A stretch of DNA of 45,508 nt from Ectocarpus siliculosus (taxonomy: Eukaryota; Sar; Phaeophyceae; Ectocarpales; Ectocarpaceae), in assembly GCA_000310025.1 (NCBI GenBank), contig FN649747.1:120168-165675 (forward strand). The letters are read 5' to 3'. Position 1 is the first letter of the stretch; every line of letters starts with the position of its first letter. The translations under genes and the position numbers were made by a program. The notes under the pieces were generated by a model. That model was not told the DNA's origin, did not search any database, and saw only the letters and a program-made list of their open reading frames with translations. Positions 21,240 to 32,857 of the stretch are shown here, one piece after another.

Positions 21240-24200
21240 TCATTTTTCCCAGAACTGTCTCGGCGACGAGTCGAGTTTGGCCGTCAAAGGCACTGCCCCT
21301 TCTTCCGTCAGTAGGAGCGTGTGCTCAAACTGCGCCGTTCGCTTGCCGTCGGCTGTCGCCGCGGTCCACTTGTCCGGCCACATCAAGTTTTGGCCTGAGA
21401 AGAGAAACAGAATGTGCGGGAGAGAGAGCACAAGGTTCGCCAGAAACGCGGGAGAATATTCCCCGTCGAGCATCGTGTCACTACACGAACCGGTACGGTA
21501 CGGTACGGAAGGTACGGTACGGCCGTACGATCCCGATTGTATCAAAAGGCGTGAGGTTCCGTTGCAGCGGCGGGGGGTACAAGCTCATGTGTACCCAAGC
21601 ACCGACGACCCGCAGGCAGTGCTCAAATCTGCCTCGTTGCATTTCGGGGTCGATGTGTCAAACGCCATAACGCGGCATCGGTTCCAAGAAAACCCGTGTG
21701 AGCTGCGTACCAAGACTATTAGAAAACAAGTGCAAGGGGGTAGAAGCCTAGGGACCGGCAAGCTGCTGGTTCTAGAGGGCGTCAAACGCGAAAAACATCA
21801 GGCCAAGGGCTGAGGTAGAGCTTGGGACAGAGGGAGGAATGGACCCACAAGCAACAAGAGCACCACCAACCAGCAAAAGGGTACTAAACACAACAACAAC
21901 TATTTCATAAAATAGGAATACAAGGAGTCGACCGTTGACTGCAGAGACGAAGCTCTGTGCCGGAAATAGGTGCTGCTTCCGAATCAAGCCATGGTTGCGT
22001 CGATGCCGTGTAGTGCCAAACTATACAAACGGGCAGTCTCACCAGTCCCCTCGCATATCAACGGCTCTATTGTGAAGGTGTGCCCGACCGCCATGATGCC
22101 GTTGTTCACGTCGTTCTTGTGGTGCAACACGTACGGGTTGGCATGAAACGTTTTCCCGATACCGTGTCCGCCTGCCCGGAAAGCACACACACACACACAC
22201 ACATACAAGAGAGACGGAAACCATGCGGATCAGCATGAAAAAAGGCAAATATCTCCAGCCACCGGTCGCCATGAACGTCAACCAACATACATGAAGGTGG
22301 ACGTTGCGGTGTAAGCCTTTTCGTTCAATAACCTCAAGTCAAGCCTCAAACATTCCGATCAAGGCTGTGCCGCACGTGCATCAGCTGACACATTTGGCCA
22401 TAGAAATTTTGAAGAAAAGCCTTCGGTAAGAAACAACTCATTTCCACCAATGAGTTGACTGCCATTTTTCCAAAAAGAGGACGCGGTGCCAGGCCAAAAG
22501 CGGCGACCTTGCGATTTTTGAACAAGCCTCGAAGCGTGTCCTATTATTCGCGTTTAAACGATAAAAAGGGGAGACACTGCGACGTCGGCCATGAACTTGT
22601 GAAAAATATATCAAGCCTCGATGCGGGCACCATTAATGTCGTTCACACAAAAAAAAGAGTGGTACTGCGGCAACGGAAACTCAAGAAGCAAGCCCTTGTG
22701 GTGTACATGTTCTCACAGAAGTTGGAGATGGTGCTGAAGCCTCTCTCGTCGACCATCTCCTGGATCACCCCGCCGATACCAGAGTACGGTCGCCCGGGCT
22801 TGCAGTACGCCATGGCCGCGTTGAATATGTCGTACGTGGCCTGTCATTCAGGCCGCGGGGGGAGACCGACCAGGGAAATGTATTTGGGTTGATTAGCAAT
22901 TTCTGTACAAAAATACTAGCCGAAAACCTTACAACTTCGACTTTCGCCGCATGCCACCTTGAAACACAAAGCTGGGGAGAGCGGTTGTGAGTGACGACGT
23001 GAGCGGATCTTGTTTGGATGGCTGGCGTAACCACATGGCAATCAACACACGCGAGAAAGAGAGTGAGAGGGGGGGGGGGGGAGGAGAAGCCAGGATACCG
23101 ACAGAGCGAGTGCTACGAAAGTTAGACGACTTCGCCGGCATGTATTCCCTGAGAGATTCGCGACGGAACGTGCAGTGGGTGTTCTACTCTCTCACGCACG
23201 GGAATCATAGGGAAAGGAGAGAGGGACAAAGTCCAAGGAAGCAGAAATCGGGGTAAACAACGCTACGATACACCGGCAACATGAGTAAGTCAAACACTGG
23301 TAACCAAGCGCGTATTATTGCCGTTGCTCTTGTTGTCGCCGCCGTACCATACCTATTATTGTTGTCGTTGTGGTTCATGTGTTCTAACTACTTATCGCAC
23401 CGACTCCACGTGACGATACTGCTTGTAGGCGGAGCACGATTTTCTCGGCCAACCGCCAATAAAAGTACCAGCCAAATGTGACAGGTTCCACGCGTGCATC
23501 CCGCAAAACACCCACCTTAACCAGGTCCTTGCCTGCCTGGTCCACCTCCCCGACCAAGAACATCTCCGAGCAATCCCCGTGGTATCCCTTGTAGAACACC
23601 GTCACGTCCACGTTCACGATCATGCCGTCCTCCAGCACGGTGCTGTCCGGGATGCCGTGGCAGACTATCTCATTGATGCTCGTGCAACAGCTGCGAGAGG
23701 CCATCCAGCAGCGCAGCAGTAACCCGGGGGTTAGGGGATAGACGGGAGTGGCACCATTGCCGAAAATCAACCAGACATGTGTACGCTGTCTCGGTTCCCT
23801 TAGGACATGGTGTCTTTGACTTTCATGCCACCAAGCTGGTGGAACGGTAAACCCAGACATTTATTGCCTGTCGGCCGAAGCAGATGGTGATAACAGAGGG
23901 AGAAAGAGGGACGCAAAAAAGCGCACCTCTTTGGAAACCCGAAATAGTTGAGCGGCGACGGGTACGCTCCTCTTTCCAACGCGGCCTCGTGGCAAGCGCG
24001 GTCGACGTCGTCCGTCGTGGCCCCCACCATTACGGCCTTCCCCGCCAAGTCCAACACCTCCCTGCAAACGGACACGAAGGGATACCGAGTCGAGACGCAC
24101 ACACAAAGAAAGAAAGGGGAAAACAACAGCGAGAGAGAAAGAGAGAGAGAGCGGTCACACGCGACAGGGTCAAGGGCGAAGCGAAAAGAGAGACTCGTCG

Positions 24201-26647
24201 AATGCCCACGTGCCGCTTTTCGCCCTTACCAGCCAGTCCAAAAACGTGAAACGTTCGTCCATAACCCGACCCTGTTCTTCATGACAAACCGATGGTTATA
24301 GAAAGAAGACAGAGAGCGTTATGTGCATGCCTAGAGTATTTTTCACGCCGAATCCAACGATCATCGCTACTTTATGCACCCTCTTCTAGGGAGCAATAGA
24401 TCAGAGGTGTCTGTGTTTAGCACTGCTGAGCAGGGGTTCTGTAGCGCAGAAGTCGCCACCCTCGCCGTGTGTGTTTCCTCGCTGCACACCGTGCGTCATA
24501 AATCTCTGCTCGGCTGCTGCAGCGATTTTGGAGCCTAGCCCTATTGCCTACATACCTACCTCGCGACTTTTCCGGCCGCTCTCATCCCGGCTATGTCCTC
24601 CTCCGTCTTGACCTCGATCACCCAGGCCGGCGGCGGGTTTCCGCCCTTGGGCATGCCGTCCTCGGCGTAGTCCGGGTGGCCAATCTCTGGAGGCACCTGT
24701 GGATAAGGTACGGTAGCATAATCGAACATTGATTGGTTCCATGCATACGCTGCACCGGTTTTCAAGACGCGACACGTGTGGTCCTGGATAGGAGGAACTG
24801 ACATCAGTGGGCCATTGCTGCTCTTTGTGGGCGCTGTGGATGAGCGTGGTGTGGTTGGGCATTTTGTGAGAATATTTGCTTTCCGGATCCCTCCGGAGTG
24901 GGCTCATGAGAGCACACGGTCATCAAAAGGGGCGATGGAAGACAAGAGAACGAGAGAAACAAAAGCAGGACTAGCCCACAGCTTGCTGCCATGCTACTGG
25001 TTGCGACATACCCCAAGCTCAACAGCTCACACAGCTGACGTGTTCTCTTCTCAAATAGCCCAACCAACCAAAGAGAAAAAAAAACAGATCTGTACTCTGC
25101 CATTTTTTCAGGGGATCCGTCCGACTGACAAATGAAATAAAAAGGCCAACAGTTCTCTCACCGTCCTTCGTGGGCTCTGAACTCCTGGCCGAAGTGAGCC
25201 CGTGTAAGCGAAACCACTCGAAACGACCGCGCTTGCTTTTGCAGCCCGCTTCGCCGCCACCTCCTTGGCAACCTTCGTTTTCTTGGGGGCTTTCTTCTCG
25301 ACGCCGCCGAACCCTTTCTTCGCTGCCAGCGCCCGCGCCCCTCTTATCTCTGCTTCCCGAGGGCAGACACACCAAGCACGTTTGTCAGGACGCCTGTGGA
25401 ATACAGTAGGAATGCTTACGTTTGGTATTTCTTGCCCCGCTCAGGTGGAAGTCTCTTGAATCGATCAGAGGCCGACGTGGTTGACGCTGCTCCGGAGAAG
25501 CACCCCCCTCTGCACGCCCTTATGGAGAGAGCAGTGCTTGTATGGGGATGTCAGTGGGGTTTGAAGGGAGGCGGACCAAAACACAAGGGGAAAACGTGCG
25601 TGATATTTTCGTGGAAGCGATGTTATGTGTGGCTGTGCGGTTGTTGTGCGTGACTTTCGCGCGAGCTCTCTGTGTGTGGCGAGGCGAAGGCTGACTGGCT
25701 GCTGTTTATTTCTGGCGGTGGGTCCACAGCAGGTGAGAGGAGCGCTTTGTGTGGCCATTCGAACGATTGAAGCTTATCATGGATTGCTACGTGGATATGA
25801 TAAAAAAAGGCTGCATCCTCTGCTCAGCCTGGACTCCAGTGCCCAGGTTATCTGCTACCTGTGTATTGTTTCAAAGTGCTGGGATCGCTGGAAGGGCTTC
25901 GAGGGCGTCGGACGGTGTACGCTCGAGCTAGAAAAGGCGAAAACACACCAACATACACATCGGAAACCAGATCAACAGCCTAGTTTCTAGCGTTTGGAAG
26001 TCTGTCGACAGTCCCACACCGGCGCGGGCCGGCAGTGTTATATCTTGTTGTCGATTGGTCACAGCTGCGTCCACGGCCGTTAGACTGCAACATCAAGTTT
26101 GCATGTTGCCAACTCTCAAACCTTGCACACGGCACACGGAACTGCACCTGTGCTGCAGCAACGGTCGTTCAGTGCAGCAAACCGCGCACTCATCATGCCC
26201 AAAAAGTGAGATCAAACTCTCCTCATCGGGTCTACAGTGATGCCAGAGTATCTGTGTGCTGAAGCGCAGCTTCCTGCCCCTGTGCCGTTCCTTCTGCGGC
26301 GACGGTGGTATGTAAAAGAGTTGGCAACATGTGTTCTCGTGTTGGCGCGCGCAAATAGCCAAGGTCAACCCAAGCAAGAGTCTGAGCAACAAAGCAACAT
26401 TTGGCGCAATCACGGGGATTGCTACCGCGACAAGCGTGGGGCCAAGCCTTCTAGCAGCAACAGTCTTCTCGCTGCCCCTGAACCCACCCCAAGCATCGTT
26501 GGTGATGCATGTACCTGATCGACATCGCCGAAGGCCCCCAGAACCTCGCACCGAAACGAAGGCGCCCTCATATGTTGCCCCACCTGCCAGCGAACCCACC
26601 AGCATCAGCGTGACCGAACTTGCCCTGATCCACGACATACTCAGCAA
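21240..26647 (-). CDS. Methionine aminopeptidase type I, probably plastid-targeted
   Basis: It removes the initiator methionine from new proteins, using a two-metal centre. Minus-strand exons: 26515-26647, 25859-25927, about 25161-25342, 24560-24696, 23927-24061, 23516-23690, 22717-22840, 22043-22171 and 21240-21394. All are phase-consistent, giving about 412 aa and a TGA stop at 21240. The substrate His (EIVCHGIP) and all five metal ligands are present: Asp in VNVDVT, Asp in HGDCSE, His in GHGIGKTFH, Glu in FTIEP and Glu in AQFEHT. Upstream of the catalytic core, [11 protein letters not shown] plus [11 protein letters not shown] matches the short linker of organelle-type (MAP1B-D) enzymes and not the zinc-finger start of cytosolic MAP1. 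The first exon encodes a hydrophobic signal peptide ([14 protein letters not shown]), then GA-F, then an Arg/Ser-rich stretch: the signal plus transit peptide with Phe at the cleavage point known from heterokont plastid proteins. The catalytic exons are firm. The first two exons and the acceptor near 25342 are less so; another acceptor at 25322 is possible. Confidence 0.88.
21484..21530. repeat. Clustered ggtac repeats in last methionine aminopeptidase intron
   Basis: Five copies of the five-base unit ggtac, itself part of the palindrome ggtacc, occur within about 45 bases, ending in a short inverted stretch (acggccgt). It lies in the last intron (21395-22042), about 100 bases upstream of the final acceptor on the coding strand. 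Confidence 0.8.
22183..22204 (-). repeat. (TG)n tract just upstream of a methionine aminopeptidase splice acceptor
   Basis: On the coding (minus) strand the intron ends with about ten TG units, then ctttccgggcag at 22172. The repeat thus takes the place of the usual polypyrimidine tract for the exon that carries the catalytic GHGIGKTFH motif. Length changes in such tracts are known to alter exon inclusion in other genes. Confidence 0.9.
24126..24152. repeat. GA-rich microsatellite
   Basis: An imperfect (GA)n run in the intron 24062-24559 of the aminopeptidase gene. On the coding strand it is (TC)n, immediately upstream of the acceptor at 24062, so it probably forms part of the polypyrimidine region. 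Confidence 0.85.
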
Positions 26648-28091
26648 TGTGCAACACGTCCGCCTCTCTCTCTCTCTGCAGGCAACGCGGCGAAACCTCG
26701 CGTCTGTGCATGGGTTCTGGGTACTGGAGAACCCGGAGAAGTTCCGATTCGATCTGAAACAGATTGATCGTTGAATCGTTGTTTGCGGTTGTGCTTTGAC
26801 TTACAGTATTGTGCTACTACTGCTGTACAGTAGTGTGCACCGGCGGTGAGAGGAGCCGTAGTTGGCGCTTACACCGACGGCCGTAATTGCAGCTGTGGGC
26901 TAAAACCATGGAAATATGCTCCGCTGTACAGGCCATCTACAAGTTCCCATGTGGTTGTGACGATGTCCGTCCCCGCTGACATGCAACAAATCTCAGCGCC
27001 ATTCCTTGATGAGCGAAACGACCACACACGTAGGGTTTCAGGATACAGTACAGCGACCCACTCATCGTTTATTGTGCACGTGCACCTCCCGTGTCCACAC
27101 GTGGATTGGGGTGCTGGACTATCCATTCTCTCCCAGATTGGCAGCGTGGAGCTTACAGTACGTCGGGAGGTGGAAACCCGCGTTCGCACGTGCGCACAAC
27201 GCTCATTGCAGCACGAAATTTTTTTCCTTGTTGCTTTCAAAGCTACTGTAGTACGCGTCGGGCAACTTTCCTGGCTCACGTTACATCGCATCTTTGGTGT
27301 GCCTCGTCTGCCTGTACCTGCTACCATTCAAACAGGACGTTACATTCTATGGGAGAGACTGGCCAGTTACGATGAGCATGAATACTGTTTTCCACGATTT
27401 TTCACTTCGTGCAGGAAAAATTACCAGGGTGACAGGTCCGCCGCATGATCTCAACGATCCCCTCTCGGACATCCCTCGAACGGGGAACTGGAATAATACA
27501 ACCAACGTCAACACTTTTGGCGGAGAAAAAAATCTCTTCAAGCAGGCATCTGACTGTTTTTTCGGTTCAAAAAAGCAACTAAATAACAGCACAACAGTCT
27601 TGGTCGGTTCAACAGTTGGTCACCACCATGAAGATCCAGCGGTGATGCCCTCCTTTTTTATGGAGGACACACTTCTCACAACTCTTCTTCTCCCGCAAAT
27701 CGACTCCACACCGGAACCGATTACGAGTGAATCGATTACGAGCGAATCGACTACGAGCGAATCGACTACGAGCGAATCGCTACTTTGAGAAGAGAGGTGA
27801 GGCTTTGGCGCTTTACGGAGATTGCCTCCGACAATTAGTACAATACTCACTCCTAGACAAACGAGTCTTTGAACTTACCCTTAGGCACTCGCATCACTTG
27901 TTGGCATTCGTTGCGTTCAAATTCGAACGTTCCGTAGGCTACTTGGCTCACCGAGAGTTTCTTCACCATTCTCCTGACACGTCTGATTTCTTGGCGACCG
28001 TTGGGTTAGAGCTCAACTTGTATTCTTCCGCGTGATCCCAAACCCTTTGCGTCCTTTTGCTGTCCAACCGAAAATAAAAAGCATAGGAAAT
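26648..28091. other. Divergent region between two genes, with a weak ORF
   Basis: This lies between the start of the minus-strand aminopeptidase gene and the plus-strand ORF at 28092, so it could hold a divergent promoter region. A plus-strand frame reads 27294-27788 (about 164 codons, Asn/Thr/Ser-rich, ending in a Ser-Glu-Ser repeat), but has no known domain and no good upstream splice site. A second frame continues after the repeat to 28035. Neither is firmly coding. Confidence 0.35.
27719..27783 (+). repeat. 15-base tandem repeat, about four copies
   Basis: Units of the form acgag(t/c)gaatcga(t/c)t repeat four times. Because 15 is a multiple of three, the repeat is open as a five-residue repeat in two frames: TTSES in one and NRLRA in another. 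The last two units are identical, which points to recent slippage. Confidence 0.9.
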
Positions 28092-28838
28092 ATGTCACAC
28101 ATGGCTCATGGCACCAAAACAGCGAAGAAGGGCGACGTCGGCGGCAGGGTTGGTGTCCCCGGCCAGACCGCCCAAGGGCCATCCTCGAAGCAGCTCCGCG
28201 AACTGCTGCACGTCCTGAAAGGCACACCGGCCGGGGCCGTGCAGCAGGTGGGGCACTTGATGATGCTGTTCGTCGCGGTCGTCAAGGTCAGTACGCCCGC
28301 CACGGACTCCGACGGAGTTGGTGGCGGAAGCAGTGGTGGCAACTGCGGCCGCTTCGCCACCAACTCCAGGCGTCCAAGCCACGTAGCTCACCGTGCCGCT
28401 GGCCGGCTTTGCGGCACGACGACGGCGCCCGACGAAAAGAAACAAGCGATCGATCTCCTCCAGCACGCGAAAAAGGAGATCCACAAGAAGAAGAAGGCTA
28501 CGGGTGCGGCGAAGGCCGGCAAGGCCGGGAGACGCGTGACGAGCCTCCGCGGCGGTACCAATGGTGCAGAAAAAGCTAAACGACTCCAGCGTTGGGCGGC
28601 CAAAAGCAAGACGAACGCGAGGCAGCTCCTGCAGCTTCTTCTAGGGTCTCGTGCGGCTTTGGAAGCTCGACCGGGGCTCGCCCGCCTGCTTAAACTCCAC
28701 GCTCAGGATATCATCAGCGAGGAGGCCAGAAATGTACGGGAGATATCGTTGAATAGCGCGAGAACAACGATGGGTGCATTTGGTTCCACGCGTCAAATAC
28801 GTTGTGACCCCGTCTCCCTCGTTAGCGTCGTGAAATGA
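28092..28838 (+). CDS. Lysine-rich helical protein, function unknown
   Basis: A single open frame of 249 codons from ATG 28092 (MSHMAHGTKTAKKG) to TGA 28836. The N-terminal 65 residues include a likely helix (SSKQLRELLHVLKG). The middle is Gly/Ser-rich and less coding-like. The rest is strongly basic and helical (EKKQAIDLLQHAKKEIHKKK, ARQLLQLLLGSRAALEARPG). The basic character suggests a nucleic-acid-binding or nuclear protein, but that is only inference. A GT-AG pair (GTCAAG|GTCAGT at 28287 to CTCCAG at 28369) would remove 83 bases of the Gly/Ser-rich part but breaks the downstream frame, so I prefer the unspliced frame. A second ATG at 28101 is equally possible. Confidence 0.45.
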   Translation: MSHMAHGTKTAKKGDVGGRVGVPGQTAQGPSSKQLRELLHVLKGTPAGAVQQVGHLMMLFVAVVKVSTPATDSDGVGGGSSGGNCGRFATNSRRPSHVAHRAAGRLCGTTTAPDEKKQAIDLLQHAKKEIHKKKKATGAAKAGKAGRRVTSLRGGTNGAEKAKRLQRWAAKSKTNARQLLQLLLGSRAALEARPGLARLLKLHAQDIISEEARNVREISLNSARTTMGAFGSTRQIRCDPVSLVSVVK

Positions 28839-28881
28839 GGCTACCTCTCGTCATGAATGCTTGTGTTCCCTCTCCTTTCGG

Positions 28882-30536
28882 ATGCCTCGTGATTTGCCGT
28901 TGTTTTTTCTTCCACCTCCGTGGTTTGACATTGAAACTAAACGAACGTTGCCCGCGCAATCCCCCCCCCCCCCCGACGATATCCACGATCCCATGCGACG
29001 GCAGGGATCTTCCGCCGCGGCGGCCGCCTTCGACATGATGATCACTATCATCGACGGCGTCCTAAGCGACGACTCAAGTAGGAGTACGCCAGCGCTCCCG
29101 ACGCCGTCCTCTCCCGAACCTAACAGCGCCGTTGGAGGGGAAGAAGTGAACGAGAGACCGACGTCTACCATCGGCGAAACGTCCACACGCCCACAGCAGC
29201 TCCTCAAACAGCTACCGCGTGAGCCACTCTACCCCATGCCCGCATCGTTTCCTGAGAACTGCGTCGTAGCATCGGGATCTCTATCGCCATGCGGTACAGA
29301 AACAACCACGGATAAGGCTACCGCGGTCGGGACGGCGCCGCCACTTACCGCGACAGTGGGACCGCTGGGTTCATCGAAAAACAACGAACCGAGTGATATC
29401 GCCTACGTTGGTGTCGGACACGTCAACTACACCCCGGAATTCTCGTCAGAAAACGCATCCAAGCTCATCGAGGCATCTCTATCACCGCTTTGGTCGGCAT
29501 GCTCCGAGGACTCCGTCCGGGGTAACGCAACGGGGGCCGCGACGGTGATCGAGGAAGCGCTGTCGAAGGACGCGCAAGTCCTTGTCGCAAGGCCATGGCC
29601 ATCACCGCTTTGGTCATCATCCTCTGAGGAGTCTGTCCGGGGTAACGCGACGGCGGCGGCGATCGTGATCAAGGCAGCGCTGTTGAAGGAGGCGCAAGCT
29701 TCATCGTCGAAGGGGATGCCCGATGGCGTAGAGGATGCGGTCGAGAGGCGGCCTAGCTCGGGCAATAACGACGACGACGATGGCGACGACGACCTGGCTG
29801 GGAAGCGGTGAGTAGGGTTACGCCTATCGTGTCCATTTCGTGACACGACCCTTCGTTATTCCCTCCGAGTTTGCTTGTCGTTGCAGTTTATCTACTGCCC
29901 TCTACCCTTCTATCCTTGCCATCGCACCGGCATGATCGCGTCAGTAATCACTGGATTACTGCACGCTCAACAAACAGCCACAACGATTCCCACCCCTCTC
30001 CGTCCGTTCCTCTACCGGCGTCTCTGGCGTCTCCTTGGTGGCGGCCGCCTCGTGACAGGTCGACCTCCCGTGCGGAACGAGGCGGCGGAGACGGCGAGAA
30101 CGGTGCCCCTACCCCAACCCCGTCGGCATGCGCCGCCGACGTCGTGGACGACTCTTCGGCAGGACAGCCAGCGGCTAGGCAGGGCAGCCTTATCCTCGAC
30201 GACGAGGTGTCAAACACGTCGGAGTTCACCTGGGTGACCGCAGAGGTGTCCAAGACGTCGGGACTCACCTGGATGACCGCGGAGGGAGGAGAATCGACGG
30301 GATCTCCTCAAACGACGGGCGTCACGCTCGAACAGGCGCTGGTGCTGCCTCCCGGCGTTACGATGAGCTTCGACCGGGGGGCTTCGACGCCAAGCGAGAC
30401 CCTGTCATGGCCGTCAAGCGGAGCGGGGTCTTTCGGAGACACGAGGTTTGCGGACAACGTGAGAGAATCCTATGGCGGCGGGCAGATCACTCTCGATGGG
30501 CCGGCTACGTCAGAGACGCCACTAGTGCTAGGATAG
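28882..30536 (+). CDS. Ser/Thr/Asp-rich protein with internal duplication, two exons, function unknown
   Basis: Exon 1 runs 28882-29807 and exon 2 30059-30536. They are joined by a 251-base intron with donor AAGCG|GTGAGT and acceptor cgtgacag, in phase 2, to give about 467 codons and a TAG stop. The protein is largely disordered, rich in Ser, Thr, Pro and Ala. Exon 1 carries a tandem duplication of about 40 residues (SPLWSACSEDSVRGNAT at 29482; SPLWSSSSEESVRGNAT at 29602) and a run of Asp (NNDDDDGDDD) just before the intron. Exon 2 has a second short duplication around SEFTWVTAEVSKTSGLTWMT. No known domain was found. The first 30 codons, across a run of about 12 C, may be intron and not coding; an ATG at 28994 is an alternative start. 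Confidence 0.5.
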
Positions 30537-32850
30537 CGCGGGCGCGCGCCCTACCGGCAGGGTACTGGTCTGAAACACGATCCATCCCGTGGTGCCCGGG
30601 GTATAGTGGCGGTGCTCGGAGGCGGGGGCGAGAAGTCGGGGAAGACGGCGTCGGCCGGTTGGGGTGGCGGAGGGGAACGCGGGAGGTAGCTCCCCTGATA
30701 GACCAGACTGGGAGCTACTTCGTAGCTTGTTTATTTTAGGGGGTTTTGGTGGGTTAAATTCCCACACTACCTGGGTCGGATCGATGGAGGATCGATCGAT
30801 TCCTAGTGCCTACTCCTGGCGACGACGCTAACCGGCATGGAACCGGTACACGAAAGCGGGAGCAATTCCGTATAAGTGTGGACAGGGGTCTCCTCCTTGC
30901 TAACAACAGCAAAAACAAAAGAAAAAAAATACGTACGAAATAGTACACGGTCAGGAGCACGGCACGATGATACCCACAGACCCCCATTCTTGCAACGTGT
31001 GGAGTGCATGGGAGGTTTGTTTGCTTTGCCAAAACCAACCAGTTTTGATCCGGCAGATAGATGCGTTGAGTAGGGCAGCGAAACGAAGCATCGTGTATAT
31101 GTATTTGGGTTGGACGATGGTGGCAGGTGGCTGGGTGCTGTCGTTCCTGGAACGAACTGGGCTGTATGGGTAGAATTTCGTTGGGTATTGGCAGGAGGAG
31201 GTTGACAGAGAGTTTCACTTTCAGTGGCGGTGTGCACAGGAGACAAGATGAGACACGACGTGTCTTAAAAGAAGAAGCAGAACCAGCATTAGCAGCATAG
31301 AGTACAGACGGCAGAAGCGACTTTAACACTATCGTTGTATCATTGTGGGGGGGAAAAAACATCATACGTAAGACAAGCAAGCTCCATCTTGCATAAGTAT
31401 CACCAACGCAACTTTTGATAGGACATGTACTGAAAAAAAAATAAAACACTCACGAAGGAGCTGGACCCGTCCAAAGATGACAGACCTACTAAATTGGCAT
31501 GCCAAGAATGGCATCAGGCAACACCCACATATTACTGTGTAGGCACACGCTGACTCGAGACACGAAAGAACGAGATCGGGGCGCGGCAAGGAATGGAACA
31601 CCTCTATTATGTCGTAACTTATACAGATAAGGCGTTTGCCGCTGACCATATTCAAACCCAATGAGGCATGGGTGCTGTCCCTCAGAAACTCCTCGAACAA
31701 GTACGCTCTACGAGATGGAGCGACGTATGGACAAATAAATTGTCGACTAGGACAGGGTGTTGGTTGGGGAAATGTACCCTTGTTCATGAGGTTGTGACGA
31801 TAGATCTGGTGGCTTGATGTTTACGCCCTCTAACGATGTAGGTAGACGGATCGCAACAGAAACGTGACCACGAACCACAGTTAACCACCAGATATACCCT
31901 GCAACGGAGGGTCTATCTATTATCGAGGTCGTTGTTGATGGAGGAAAACGTTTCGCACCGCTTGCAGCCACTTCACACACTATAGCGGGCGGTCTCGCGC
32001 ATCGAAGGAAACGATCTCCACAGATACATTCAAGAACTGTTCATCTGAAACTGCCATCTTTTTGCTTGGTATTGTCACGGTTCGTAGATAGCGTGCCACT
32101 CAAGCTCAGGTCGGACTTGCTCCTCTTTCACCCACCACTCGGTTCCTGCGGGCTGAGCAGGGCTGCCTATTGTTCACCGTCCACTGTGGGCCTTTTTACC
32201 CTAATAGTCCTTCTGCGTCAAACCCACTAAGGCGCCAGCACATCTAGCGTGAAGTCGTCCTGAGACGGGGCACCCTCCAAGGTTCGCGGCATTCAATTAG
32301 TTGAGTTTATATTTTCAAGGGACAACTCTCTCTGCCCCACTACATACAATAGTACCATCGTCAGTGCGGAGAGAGAAGGTAGAGAGAGGGTAGAGAGCGG
32401 GCGATGTTATCAACACGACATCCTCGCGCTGTTCACTTCAGGAAGAGGTGAAACAAGGTATGCATCGTCTCGGTGCCTATTCTCTCATCATGGGGTGGCC
32501 ATTTGCCTTGCGACATGTATCACACGTATGTACGATTGATGGGGAGAGCGTCGGCCGAATCGACGTCGGTATGCTTTTGATTATCCCTTTTCCACTGGCA
32601 AGCCAGTTCCTGGTACGACCTGTTTCGTGTCAATTTGCAACTTCATTTGATCTGGGGATCCAATGCACTCATTGACATTGACGGCCGCACATTACTGCGC
32701 AACTATGAAATTTTACAGTAGGTGATCGTTTTTCTCCGTCGGGACTTCTCTACAATCGCGAGAGCCTAACACTAGACGTCCCGTACTAACGATGTTTCGA
32801 TGTAAAGATTTTGCGGTGTTACAGTAGTAGTATGGGGTTTCGACCATCAG
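30537..32850. other. Intergenic stretch, no gene supported
   Basis: About 2.3 kb with short frames only. A minus-strand frame (30754-31449) is long but lacks any coding-like pattern. AT content rises and stops are frequent in all frames from 31.4 to 32.8 kb. Confidence 0.45.
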
Positions 32851-32857
32851 CTCTGCA

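Noticed and set aside
25161-25349. Reading the Lys-rich aminopeptidase exon from CAG|AGATAAG at 25350
   Set aside because: That frame meets a TAA before the conserved [11 protein letters not shown] motif; acceptors at about 25343 or 25323 are needed instead.
28287-28369. 83-base intron inside the lysine-rich ORF
   Set aside because: Both ends fit GT-AG, but removing it shifts the strongly coding-like downstream frame to an early stop.
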